Of a stretch of DNA of 64,000 bases, positions 30,809-43,094 are shown one piece after another. The DNA lies in assembly GCA_030144725.1 (NCBI GenBank), contig JASKMD010000013.1, forward strand, positions 1,316,518 to 1,380,517, written 5' to 3'. The notes below the pieces were generated by a model. The model was not told the origin of the DNA and searched no databases. It was given only the letters and a program-made list of their open reading frames with translations. Source of the stretch: Haematococcus lacustris. Taxonomy: Eukaryota > Chlorophyta > Chlorophyceae > Chlamydomonadales > Haematococcaceae. Positions within the stretch are counted from its first letter, which is position 1. Every line of letters starts with the position of its first letter. The translations under genes and the position numbers were made by a program.

Positions 30809-31345
30809 TTACTGTGCCTCAGCAGGCTGCTGCTGCTGCTGCTGCTGGGCCTTTGGTGGCTTGTCTCGCAGCCGCTTGTAGCCCAGGCCTGGGTACTCCT
30901 TGCCCTTGGCTGGCAGAGCTCCCTGGTCTGGCCAGTAGCACAGCTCCAGTAGCCGCCACCTGCTCTCCCCAATGCGCTGCATGTTGAGCGCTGCATTGCA
31001 GTCCCTGTCCAGCCACCTGCCTGGCTGTGGTGCTGGCTTGGCTTTGGCAGCCTTGCCTTTGCCTTTGCCCTTAGTGGGCTCAGCTGCCGGCTCAGCCTTG
31101 GTGCGCTTGCTGCGCTTGGCTGGCTGGGGAGTGCTGGGCCCTGGCTCTGAGGCTGCTGTCGGTGTGGCTTCCTGGCTGCTGCGTGGGGCCTGTGGGGGCT
31201 TGCGGGGGGGCACTACTGGGCACCACATCATGCCCCGCACTGGCTGGTCACGCTGCTGGCTCCAGGCTGGCCGCAGCAAGCGCTGTTCCACCTGCCCTGC
31301 TGGGGGCTTCCAGCCTGGGGCTTCCAGCCAGAGCCCTCAAGGCCC
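30809..31345 (-). pseudogene. C-terminal fragment of a Fanzor/TnpB-like nuclease
   Basis: A minus-strand frame open to TAA 30809 encodes KPPAGQVEQRLLRPAWSQQR, a Pro/Lys-rich linker (TKGKGKGKAAKAKPAPQPG), then RWLDRDCNAALNMQRIGESR, WRLLELCYWPDQGALP, KGKEYPGLGYKRLRDKPP and a poly-Gln tail. DRDxNAAxNM matches the RuvC-III motif (catalytic Asp) of TnpB and its eukaryotic relatives, the Fanzors, which are RNA-guided nucleases in transposons. The RuvC-I and II parts and any start codon are not in the flanking sequence, so only the end is present. The match is from one motif plus context; a search is needed to prove the family. Confidence 0.55.
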
Positions 31346-31945
31346 TCCCAGGGGTACATCTGCATGATGCCCAGGTCTTCGAGGCCCTCGAGACCAGCCA
31401 ATCAGCCCCTGTGCTCTGATGTTGCTGTGACCTGCACCATTGCGGCTGTCGTAGATTGCACCTCTGGTTACAGCAAACGTATCGAGCGGGGAAGCCTAGG
31501 CACTGGCACAGGGCACCTGGAGGTGTTGCTCAACACAGTTTTCATACAGTTATTGCAACACCGTTAAGAGTATACAGAACATTCAGAACACCTAGTAGCA
31601 TCTGGTACATATGTATAGGTGTAAAGGCCACAGCGAATTCAACAAGCCATGCATGAAAAGCCGCTACTTTAGTATCTTGTCATTATCCTGTAATCGCCTT
31701 GCAAGCGATGACGGATCCTGACTCGCGGGAAGTGTTGTGGGACGCTAATCGGGCCATGTCCGCTCCCCGCGTCGCTGACTACCCATGGGACCACCATGAC
31801 ACACTCGCCAAGCCTTGGTTTAGTCCTCTGGCACGCTGGTGGCGGCACGCTCAGAATTCGTAAGTGGGCGCGTAGTGTAACACGTGGCAGACGGCGGACG
31901 AGCTGTCGGCCACGGCTCCGCTCGCAGGCATCAACATCGGCGTCA
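31346..31945. other. No gene recognised
   Basis: Between the Fanzor-like fragment and the first recognisable sulfate-transporter exon. It may contain the transporter promoter and 5' exon; no ATG in frame with that exon could be identified. Confidence 0.4.
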
Positions 31946-34900
31946 GACCTACGGTGTGCTTGACTGGGCGGCCTATGTCTTGCCATGTGTGTCCTGGCTC
32001 CGGGTCTATAGCTTCAAGGAGCATTTCCCGGTGGGATTCGTGACAAAGCAGCAGCCGAACCCGACCTCTCACAGCATATCAGGGCTTATCTTGCTTGTTT
32101 GGGAGCTACCATGTACTTGACATCATTGTCATCTTCCTTTCCCTGCTTATCAGTTGGGGTGCAGAGCTCTGACTGCGTGTGCACCAATTTATCCTTCATG
32201 CACACATGGTGGGCCTGCTTGCCCTGTTCAGGCCAACATCTGCTTCATTGTCTCTGGCTGCTAGGTCTGCCAACCTCGTGTACTTTCGTTGCCATGCACA
32301 TTTTTAAAGCACCATTACGAAAGTAGCAAGCTGCAGGATGCAGTGTAGATGTGGGAGGGGTGGTCTGTGTAGCTGCGGGAGGCAGCAGCTGGGCAGCAGC
32401 TGGGCAGCGCCTGGGCAGCAGGAGGTCGGCGTTGGTCGTGCTGCTGAACAACAGCTGGGCACCAGACCACCTGACCAGCAAGATGGGGTGAAGGGCATTA
32501 CCATGGGTAACGCACGCTGGTGGCCACGCCAAGGAAACATTTTCCGTCATCATCATGGCAAGCATACTGGGCTCACCAACCCTGCCATGCAGCATGAGCA
32601 GGGCTTATCCCGATGGCTGTGTCCAAGTTATCATGGTGATGTGCCGTATCATCGTGTTGCCCCAGCATGCACCAGCATGGCATGCACATGGGCTGGGGTT
32701 GCTTGGAGCTGTGGCAGATGGCAGCACTACAGCATTGCAGTTGGCTCTTGAGGCCAGACTTGCGGTTGAGAGGCAAGGGAAGGAGGGAGGAACCGGAAGG
32801 AAAAAAGGGGAGGGGAGTGGGGGTAGGGTAGGGCAGGGTAGGGTAGGGGAGGGGAGGGGAGGGGCTGACTCACAGTCTGGTGGCCTGCTCCCTGCAGGGT
32901 GACCTGGTGGCAGGGCTGTCAGTGGGCTGCATGATCATCGCCCAGGGTCTCAGCTATGCCAATCTGGCCGGAGTCCCCTCCGTGTATGGCCTGTGAGTGG
33001 GTCGAGGACAGCCAGGAGCAAGCATGTGCTGCCCTCCCCTCAGTATATGATGGCATCAACCCAGGCATGCTCACTTGCCCTCCCTCTTGTGTTGCCCCTG
33101 CTGCCCCCTGCCACCCCTGCTACCTCCCGTTGCCGTCCCATGCCAGGTACGGCGCCTTTACTCCCAGCATAGTGTACGCCCTGTTTGGCACCAGCCGGCA
33201 GCTGGCTGTGGGCCCGGTGGCCGTGACCTCTACCCTGATTGGCAGCTCCATGAAGGCGCTGCTGCCCTGTGCTGCAGAAATATCCAACCCTAACAATCCA
33301 GGACCTGGCCAGGTGGGCAGGCAGGAAGGCCAGGGATAGGAGGGAGAAATGAGTGTCTTGTTTTGCGCAGGGTTATCATACATCTTATTACTATTATTGT
33401 CATTACTGGGAATTCAATTGTTATCATTGTTATTGTGCGGAGCGATTGTTACATTCTAATGGTGTTTGTTGTACAAGGGGGTGCTTGAACTGTCTTCTAG
33501 CAGGGATAGTTGGTCAATTTTCAGACTGTGCCAACTGCTATGCTAGTGTGCAGTATAAGTACTCAATGCTACTGCACATTGCGATATGAGAAGGGACTTC
33601 CCTCTTGAAGTTGACCTATGACTTAAGGGTGTGTATCTGAATTGTGTCACTCTGAGCTACTTCAAGCATGTGGGACAAACAAGGGACATCACTGGTAGGC
33701 AGGCAGGGGCAGGCCAGCCAGGGGTGGGCAGGCAGGACCAACACATTACATGGGAGGGGGGCCAGCAGACGGAGGGACCAGAGGCCCAGGAGGTCAGCAG
33801 GGATGGCAGTTGGTGGTGCAAGGCATGGTGGCCCTGTGCAAGGGCCAAGCACAGGCAGGTGGCGTTCACCAGCTCCCTGCTTGTCCACGTCCTGGGTTGC
33901 TGTAGGCAATGAAACATACTCTGGGGAAACAATGCTGGTGCAGTGCTGTGCACCAAGCCCTGAGTTGCCCTGTCTATTCCTCGGCTTTCAGCCCTCACCC
34001 CTAAAGCCTGCCCTTTGCTGCATGCCCTCCCCGCTGCCTGTGCCCATCTTCTGCTCTGTCCCTGCTTCTGCCCCTACCCTGTTCCTGCCATTTAGGTCCT
34101 AAAACTGCAGCCCCTGCTCCTTTTCTGCCCTGCTCTGCCTCGCCCCGCCCTGTCTGCCCTGCTCTGCCCGCCCTGCCCTTTACCCCTCCACCCCAGCCTT
34201 GTGCTGTGCTGGGCACCCTGCAGCAAGAGTGCCAGGACCTGTACAACACCAAGGTCATCCAGCTGGCCTTCATCGTGGCCTGCATGTACACAGGCATTGG
34301 TGTGCTACGCCTGGGATGGTGAGGGGTGGCTGGGTGGCGGGGCTGCCGGGTTTGTGTCTCAGCAGCATGTCCACAGCGGTGCAGCCAACAACAGGCACCA
34401 AAGAGAAAAGGGAGACTGGCTTTGAGGACGAGCTGGCTTGCTAGCCCGCGCTGGAGCAGTGGTCTGGGAGATGACAGAAGGGAGGGAGGGAGGGAGGGGG
34501 CTGTCTGGGCTTGTCTGTAACGAGTTCATGCTCTTTGCTGCTGCTGCTGCTGCTGCTGCTGCACTCACCTTCCAGCAGGGCTAGGTCAGGTCAGGATGCA
34601 GGTCAGGTGGGGCAGCACGCTTGAGGGGGAGGGGCTGGGCAGGTGCGCCACTGCCCGAGGGGGGAGGGGCTGGTCAGCCTGTGCCTTGGACGGCTGTCAG
34701 CCACGAGTTCGTAGGTTTGGGTGGGCTGGTGGGTGGGCGGCAACCTTGACCTGCTTGCTGCTGCTTTGCGGGCCCATGCAGGGTGACCAACTTGTTGTCC
34801 CATGCCGTCATCTCTGGCTTCACCTCAGGAGCGGCCATCACCATTGGCAGCAGCCAGGTGTGCCCTCCGCCCTCTGCCAGGTGGCAGCAGTGGCAGCAGT

Positions 34901-37900
34901 GGCAGCAGTGGCAGCAGTGGCAGCAGTGGCGGCAGCGGTAGTAGGGGAGGCATGACCAACTACACGGGGCCTCTCTCTGTCCAGCCTGCCTCCAATAGCT
35001 GAAGTGACGCACTGTGTTTGTTGTGCTCTATTGCCCTTCGGCTATAATTCTTGTGCAGTCAACATCATGCCAGCACCTGGTGCTGCAGCCAATGGATGGT
35101 GAGCTACCCCCCATGCCCATGAGCTCATGTTGGTGTCCACATGGTGTATGGTCATGTCCACATCCCTGCACGGCTCTCGGCAGGATGTGTGCGGTGCGGT
35201 GCGGTGGGATGGGGTGGGGTGGGGTGAGGAGTGTGGTTTGTGGGGAGAGAGCGGGTGGGTGTGCGCAGCAGCAGCAACGAGACTGACCAGCTGCTGCTGC
35301 TGCTGCTGTGATGTGAACCCTCCGTGCCCAGGTCAAGTACCTGCTAGGCTATTCCATCAGCCCCCAAAAGGACGTGTTGCAGAACCTGCTGGCGGAGTAT
35401 GTGAGGAAGGCGCGCAACTTCAAGTGGCAGGAGTTCATTATGGGCTCGGTGCTGCTGCTGATGATGGTCATCTTCAAGGTGCCTGCAGCCTATGGGCTCA
35501 TTAGACAAGGAAGGTCAATATGCTGGTTGGGGTTTGGCGCAAGTGGTCTGGCTAGCCAAGGCAGAAAGGGTCGACAGGTTACTTATGAGGGTTTCAACCC
35601 CCATCGCCTCATGCCACCCTTCCAATGCTTGCCAGCCTCCTCCACCAATCCTGCCCACCCACCCCCTTCTCACTCTCTTACACTTCCTCCCTGCTTTCCT
35701 GCCCTACTCCTGCCTACCACGGCCTCCCCTTGCCCCATTGCCTACCTCGACTCTTTGTGTCCTTGCATCACCATCGCCGTCCTGCCCTGCCGCCCTTCGT
35801 TGCTACTCCACTTCGTTGCTGTTGCTGCCAGGAGCTGGGCAAGAGGCATCGGCGGTTGACAATACTGCGCACGCTGGGTCCCATCACTGCCGTGGTGGTG
35901 GGCCTGCTCACTGTCGTCATTGGCAATGTGGATGACCAGGGCATCAGGGTCATTGGCAACATCCCCAAGGGTAGGTGCGAGCAGGCAGGCTGGGCAGCAG
36001 TGATTCGTTTTTTGCGTAATACGCAACGATCGGAACCAAAAGCTAGTTTTCGAGGCCCGGCTTTCGTTACCAAACGGGCCCTTGCGTTGGCTGGCCTGGG
36101 TTGCTTCGTAACCGCGTTGGCTTCGTGCCATGTCCCAGTTACGCGCAAGGCGGGGGCACAGCGATGGTGTTTGGAAAGCCAATAGGCCCGCTGGTACCAC
36201 GAACAGGTTCCAGTCTGAGTGGCTCGAAGGCCGCGAGATGTGGCTTGTAGTTTTCGGCTTGCAAGGCAACTTGTACCGCGTGCGCTGTACCGCTTGCGAC
36301 TTAGTCATAAACAGCCATCTGCATACCATTCAGAAGCATGAGGACAGCGCTAGACACAAGCAGAACCTTGCAGCCAAACAGAAGAGCTCAGCAGCAGTGC
36401 AAGCCTTCAAGGCTGCGCTCACCACGGGGCGAGACAGAACTGCAGCGAAACGCAAGGAGCAAATGGAAGACCCAGCCACCGTCACGCAGTTTGCAGCAGT
36501 GTTTTACCTGCTCAAGCTTGGCAGACCCATGACAGACATTGAGCACACCCCGACCTCGCCAGGACTCCAGCCATTGCAGCCAAGCACTGGAAAGACGACA
36601 GCGCATGGCAGATTGCAGAGGCCCTTTACTCTGTCATGCGCAAGCATGACTTGGAGGTATTGCAGTCAGCAACATTCCTGTCCCTGTGATGATGATGATG
36701 GACATATGCTTCGATGATAACAGACAGTCTGTCTGGTGATGTTTTTGTATAATGCTTTTAGATAATTAATTAAAGGTTTAAAAATGTTTTTTTATTTTTC
36801 GTAACCAGTCGTGACCAACCGCGTAACCAGCCACTTTATGATCCAGGACCCTTCGTGACCAGGATCAGCTAGGCCGTTTTGAAAAACGAATCACTGCTGG
36901 GCAGTCACAAGCCAAGGCAGGCACCGCGACATGGTGAAGCAGCATTGTGACCTTGCTGCCTGGTGTAAGGCGGCCTTGATCACGCATTGTCAGTTGCAGG
37001 CCAGGTGGGTCCCTGCTGAGGCCAGCATGCAGTGGCCTGTTGCTGCTGCTTGCTGCCCGTAGTAAATTGGAAGCCAACAAGCGCCCACATGTGGCCTGTT
37101 GTTGCTGCTTGCTGCCCCTAGTAAATTGGCCTGCTTGCATGTAGTTGTGTCATAGCCACCTGTGATTTGCTGCGGTTTGAGGTCGCTGCTCATTTGGGGC
37201 TGCATGACTGGCGTGCAGGCCTGCCTCCCCTATCCATCCACATGTGGGCGCCTGTTGAGGGGGTTGGGCCGCTGCTGGGGCTGGGAGTGATCGTGATGCT
37301 GGTGAGGCCTGGCAGTGATCCACCAGCAGGACAGCCTGGCAAGCGTCAGCCTGTGGACACTGCCATCACATGTACTTGTTTAGGTTATATCATATAGTAC
37401 TTCAGGCAACAGCTGCAAGCACAATCAGACAGGCTTGGTGCAAGGGCGGCGACACACTTGGTGCCACCATCTTACATCCCCCACGGGTGAGGGCATAGTT
37501 TTCCTTTTTTAGCAAGATGTGTTGAGAAAAGAGTTATACACACTGTGGATGGGGTAGCATGGTGCTTAGCCCGCAGCTACCATGCAAACACCTACTCTGG
37601 CTGCCTTGGCTGGCTTGTGATGTTGATGAATCCCCATGGATGCAGGTAGATCTTTTAGAGAGCACCTCCATTGCCCGGGCCCTTGCCCGCAAGAATGGCT
37701 ACGAGCTGGACTACAACAAGGAGATCACAGGGCTGGGGCTGGCCAACTTGTGAGCGTCACGCTGTGCCGCAGCAGCTAGCCTGTGTGTGGCCCACCTGCC
37801 CACCCGCCCACCTGCCTGCCTGCCAGCCTGCCTGCATGCTGAGCACCTTGCTCTCTGCCTGCCTGCCCGCAGTGCGGGTGCCCTGTTCAGCTCATATACC

Positions 37901-38892
37901 ACCACCGGCTCCTTCTCCCGCTCAGCCATCAACGACCTGGCAGGTGCGGTCATGCCTCACTGAACCTTTGCTGGGCAAGGCGCTAGGCTGATAGAGGGCG
38001 CACAGGGAGGGCTGAACCCTTGGTTGCAGAGTGCTCCAGTGGCAACAGGATGGGCTCGGGCTCACCCCTACCTTGCCTAGCTCAATCATGATTTCACATA
38101 ATGCTGTTTACCATCCGCAATGATCCGCCTACATCTGCCAGCACTCCACTGCTGCTGCGTCTGGTTGTTAGGCAGGCAACGGTGCAGTGGGCGGGCGGGC
38201 CTGCATCTGCCAACACTGCCACTGGTGCTGCAGCCACCTACTGCTGCTGGTGCTGCAGCCACTGCTACCACCACTGCTGCTGCGGCCATTCGCTTTGCTG
38301 CCGCAGCCACCACTGTCGCTGCTGCTGCTGCTGCTGCTGTCGCTGCTGCCACTGCACCTGCCGCTGCCGCTGTAGCTGCCGCTGCCGCTGCACCTGCCGG
38401 TGGACATCGCTGCGTGACCCGCAGGCTCGAAGACTCCGCTGTGCCAGTTCATCACGGCCTGGGTGGTGGGCCTGGTGTTGCTGTTCCTCACCCCCTTGCT
38501 GGGCCGCCTGCCCTACAATGTGTTGGGTGCAGTGGTGGTGGCTAGCGTGGTCTCACTCATTGACTATGAGCAGATCATCTACTTGCTGCGGGTGAGTCCA
38601 CACACTGTCGCCATTGTAGGCCTGACGCCTACACAAATATAGGACTAGAGCCAATTCTGAGGAAGAGGAGGAGGAGAGGAGGAGCAATAACAGTACAGAA
38701 GCTGGTTCGGATAAGCAGGCTAGTCCACAGGACAGCGGTACAGGAGCTGACGCGGGGAAGCAGGCTGGTGGTGTGCGCATTTTGTGTTTCGTATTCAGAC
38801 TCAAGGGCCCTGAGAGCGGGAGTCCTCCCTGAAGGAGAGGCGACGGGAGGGGCATGACAGAACAGGGCAAGCAGGCAGGCCACTAGCTGCTG

Positions 38893-38942
<50 letters not shown>

Positions 38943-41900
38943 GCTGCCGCCGCCGCCGCCGGTGCCGTTGCTGCTGGCGCTTGCACCACCCTTTCTTGCC
39001 CATGTAGCCATTCTGTTCCTTTTCATATCTCACCCCTTGAATTGGCGTCATCAAAGCTGCTGGCTGGGAGTCAATCACCACCACCACCACCACCACCACC
39101 ACCACCACCACCGTTTAACCCAACGACAAAGGATGAGTGTAGTTGAGAGTGGCAAGAAAGTGTGATGTTGGTGTGTTGAGTAGGTGCATGCACACACATG
39201 TAGGTTTCCCCCATGGATGCGCTAGTGTGGCTGGCATCCTTCCTGGGCACCCTATTCATCAGGTGACTGCGTTTGCATGTACTGGCACAGCTATTGTCAG
39301 TGCTTAAGCCCTACCATCACCATCAAGCCTGCTTAAGCCCTACCATCACCATCAATACAGGTGCAACCCTATGCTCCTGCCAACATGCACGACCTGGCTC
39401 ATTCCCACCTGCCCCATGCAGCCTTCAGGACCACATCACCACCATCACTACCACCGCTACCATCACCGTCACTGCCATTGGCACCACTCGAATGACCACT
39501 ACCACCATCCCCAACATCACCATCACCATCACCTACCGCTACCCGGCCAGAGTCGGCCCCACCTCTTACCACCATCATGACCAAGACAGGCACCACCCAT
39601 TTGCTTGCTCTCTTCCCTGATCCCTGATCAGATCTCTGCTCGGATTTTGGCCTATCCTTACCCCAACCTGCCCATGCCAACCTGCCCAAGCACAGCCTTT
39701 AGGGGCCATACAACTACTACCACCGTCATCACCACCACCCACTCTACAATTGGTTAACAGTTTGTTAGGTTAACTGCTGCAACCACCTTCATACTAATCA
39801 ATACTTAGGCTTGGCCAGCCAGTGGCACCACCCAGCCTGTCTGTGTGACATCACGCTGTGATCTGGATCACTCTGATCCACTGAGATCTGGTGTGATGTA
39901 ATGTGATGTGATGTGATCTGTGCAGTGTGGAGATTGGGATCGGCATCGCAATAGGTCTGGCGGTGCTCATGGCCCTGTACCACATCGCCTTCCCGCACAC
40001 TGCCCTCTTGGGGAGGGTGCCAGGCAGTGGAGTGTATCGCAATGTTAAGCAGTATCCGGATGCCCAGGTAGAGCGGTTCCACTGAGGCCAGGGCTCAGCA
40101 GGGCAGGGCGGGATCATGGAGGGCAGGGCACGAGACAAGGCTGGGGCCGGGCAGTGCCACATCAGGCGAGCAGATGCGTCCAATTCTTGGGGTAATGAGG
40201 TAGCAGGGGGGCCCTCACTCTGAGGCACCGCTTCACCGGGCAAAAGAGTAAAGCACTAGTTACACTTGAGGCGCAGAGAGCTCAACCCCTGATGGGCTGG
40301 TTGAACCTAGCACACTTGGCTCCAACAGGTGACTTGACTGGTGTTGGGTTAATGGGCAACATAGTAATGGGCCTATGGGCGAATCAGCAGCCAAGAATGG
40401 TGGGCGGGGTGGTTGGGCAATGTTGGGGATCTGGGTTTCGGGGGTCGAGCGTCACTTTTGTAGGGCGGGATGGGGCAGGGCGGTCGCTTCTCATAGCAAA
40501 TGAGCCGGTCACATGCTGCCCTCATGGTGGACATGGACCCTGGCCAGGCAGGCTATGCCACTGGGTGGCTTTTTGGCACGCCCCTGTCCCTCTTCCACCT
40601 CCTGGCCCATTTTAGTTGCTGCACTGCCTACTCGACTCTCGATTTCTGCACTGCCTACCCCGCTGCACTGCATGCCATGGGGCTGTGGGAGCCATCCTGG
40701 TCTACCTGCTCGCCTGCCCATCCTCCCCTTGCTCCGGCTGGCCCTCTCTTTGTAGGTGACCCCGGGCGTGGTGAGCTTTAGAATCGATGCTCCAGTGTTC
40801 TTCGCCAACGTGAAGAACCTGCAGGTCAGTGCCCGGCCACACTCTGCCCTTCACAGTGCAATGCATGTGGGGTAGCAGGGTGGCAATGGGCGGTGGGAGG
40901 TGGGTAGGCAGATGAGAGTGGGCAGTGGGCTGGTGGGCCTCTTCTTTTGGGCCCCCTCTCTGTCCTCAACTGGCTGCATGTGTGGGCAGTGGGCAGGAGC
41001 AACCATCAGCCATATCCGACTGCAGCTGCCAGACCCTGTGCAAGCTTGTGCAGGAAGGCAGCTCCTCAGGGGCAGCACCAGGCAGCAGCATGGTGTCCAT
41101 GGACATCTGCCAAGTGCCAGCCCTAGCCCCAGCCTCTGCCTCAACCCCAGCCCCAGCCCCAGCCCCAGCCCCAGCCCCAGCCCCAGCCCCAGCCCCAGCC
41201 CCAGCCCCAGCCCCAGCCCCAGCCCCAGCCCCAGCCCCAGCCCCAGCCCCAGCCCCAGCCCCAGCCCCAGCCCCAGCCCCAGCCCCAGCCCTGCCCACTG
41301 CTAGACTGCTGCTCCTGCTCCCTCAGCTCCCAGTCTCATCTTGCTTTACCAGTGCAACCAACCATGCCTCGCCTTCTTTGACTGGTTGTGCTGACAGGAC
41401 AAGCTGGGGAAAATCATGGAGCGCATGGGTGCCCTTGCTCAGCTGCATGGCCTGCCGGGAGTGCAGTACCTGGTGCTGGACCTCACACCAGTCACCCATG
41501 TGGATGCTATGGGCCTGGTACGTCAAGCAGACAAGCTCCTCACAGAACCAGCCCCACAGCACCTGCCCACTGCTCACAGCACCTGCCCCATGGCACCCAC
41601 TCCATGTATGCTGAATGGGTGTGTATGCTTTGCTGTGTTGGTGATGTTTGATGATTTGGCGAGGACAGCAGCAGGTGGGTGAAAAATGACACTAACGAAT
41701 AGCTCGGGCGAAGAAATAGTGATGCAGCATCATGACCCAAAGACCTGGCAAGGCACCAATGCATCGTCTCAGGCTATCGTGCATGCCCACATGCTTGCCT
41801 CCTTGCCTGCCTGCCATGCTTGCCTATGTTTGCCCGCCTGCCGGCAGCATTTCCTGGAGGAGCTGGTGTTTGAGGGGAGGGCGTTTGGCTACACTGTCAT

Positions 41901-42354
41901 CCTGGCCAACCCCGCTGTGAAGGTGTGCCTGGAGCCCAGGCAGCTCTTTATTGCCCTGCCTTATTAGATCAGAAGAGAAAACAATAAATAGAACATAATA
42001 GATTAAAATTAGAATAGAGGAAAATAGAACAAAAGGATGGAAAGATATATGCTTTGCATTGGCTGCAAGTCTCATCATTGTTCTTGACGGCACCAGACAT
42101 CATGACCTGCATCATCATCACCTGCACCATCTGTATCATTGGCATAGCGTTGTGCACACCCAAATATGCACATGCGTGATCATGGCCATGGTCGGCACTG
42201 GTAAACATTGGTGGTGCGTTTGGGGTCTGGTCTCTTGCCGCAGGTGCTACGTGAATTTGAGCCGGTGCACCTGGCCGACCTGATTGGCAAGGAAAACATA
42301 TTTGTGTCGGTTGCGGACGCCACCCAATATGCGGTGGCTCGCTTGACTGAGAAG
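31946..42354 (+). CDS. SulP/SULTR-type sulfate transporter, 17 visible exons
   Basis: Exons with agreeing phase: about 31946-32030, 32898-32992, 33147-33312, 34197-34318, 34782-34857, 35332-35478, 35832-35970, 37219-37301, 37646-37749, 37873-37943, 38425-38591, 39204-39262, 39926-40067, 40756-40824, 41398-41517, 41848-41922, 42244-42354. The N-terminus reads [17 protein letters not shown], then the SulP signature [20 protein letters not shown] and [20 protein letters not shown] plus [10 protein letters not shown], hydrophobic helices including [20 protein letters not shown], and [21 protein letters not shown] cytosolic STAS domain is encoded at the end ([35 protein letters not shown]). Such proteins are plasma-membrane proton/sulfate symporters (some carry molybdate). 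Start codon and last exon are uncertain: the frame after 42354 runs to a stop at 42453, or splices on. One intron holds a hAT-like insertion; others hold several microsatellites. Confidence 0.9.
35998..36896 (+). mobile_element. hAT-like element (899 bp) in a sulfate-transporter intron
   Basis: Ends are CAGTGATTCGTTTTT (35998-36012) and its reverse complement (36882-36896). CTGGGCAG is duplicated at 35990-35997 and 36897-36904, an 8-bp target duplication as made by hAT transposases. The element lies in the intron after exon 35832-35970, whose donor (35971) is only 27 bp upstream. The interior has a short zinc-finger reading frame and an AT-rich 3' part. It is too short for a full hAT transposase, so probably moved in trans. 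Confidence 0.85.
36130..36717 (+). pseudogene. BED-type zinc-finger N-terminus of a hAT transposase
   Basis: ATG at 36130, 195 codons. The segment [12 protein letters not shown], then [19 protein letters not shown] and [12 protein letters not shown] has the Cys-x2-Cys and His...His spacing of a BED/TTF-like finger found at the N-terminus of hAT-family proteins. A basic linker follows ([14 protein letters not shown]). The catalytic RNase-H-like region and hAT C-terminal dimerisation domain are absent. Either a deletion remnant or a small protein that could bind the element's ends; I favour the remnant. Confidence 0.5.
38895..38962 (+). repeat. (CTG)n/(CCG)n microsatellite
   Basis: About 20 tandem trinucleotides, mostly ctg, ending in ccg/gcc, inside a sulfate-transporter intron. 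Confidence 0.95.
39074..39112 (+). repeat. (CAC)n microsatellite
   Basis: Thirteen or so perfect cac triplets in a sulfate-transporter intron. More degenerate CAC-rich sequence follows at 39310-39590. Confidence 0.95.
41140..41291 (+). repeat. (CCCCAG)n hexanucleotide array
   Basis: About 25 perfect ccccag units in the intron before the first STAS-domain exon. The complementary strand is a run of ctgggg, able in principle to form G-quadruplexes. Confidence 0.95.
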
Positions 42355-42987
42355 GTGAGGCGCGTGATGAAAGGGCCATGGCGGGCAGTGGCAGGCTTGG
42401 GCTCAAGGCATGCAGCGAGCAGTGGCCGACTTAGGTTCAAGGCAGGTGGCTAGCCAGGGATTTTAAGGGGGGTGGTAGTAGGAGGAGAGTATTACCAGTG
42501 TGCATGGAGCAAGGATGTGAAGGCTGCTTGATGCATGCTTTGTCCCTCCACAACCTGCCCTGCCTCTTCCTGCCCCTCATTGGTTGACTTCCCCTGCCGC
42601 TCCTTAACCCACCTCACACTGCCTACTTGACTCACCCTCCTGTGGTGTCACATGGTTCTACCTTGGCTTCACTCAACCTCACTCCCTATGCACATGTCTG
42701 ACCCGACCTGACACAACCCTACCTACCTGACCTGACCTGACCCACCCCGACCCAACGCGACCCAACTCATCCCGACCCGACCCTACTCAACCCGATCGGC
42801 CCTAGCCAACTTGACCTGACGAGACATGATTCGACCTGATCCGACCCGAACTGACTTGGACCAGCCTAAAGCAATGCAACCCGACGATGTGCTGTTGGCA
42901 GGGGTACCACATCCGTGCAGTACCGTATGCTAAGCATCTTGTCCCTGACATCCTGGGCCCTAACCTGCAAGGTATTGGAGGACCTGC

Positions 42988-43094
<107 letters not shown>

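Noticed and set aside
42903..42970. Exon-like YHIRAVPYAKHLVPDILGPN as a last sulfate-transporter exon
   Set aside because: No similarity to SulP C-termini and no phase proof.
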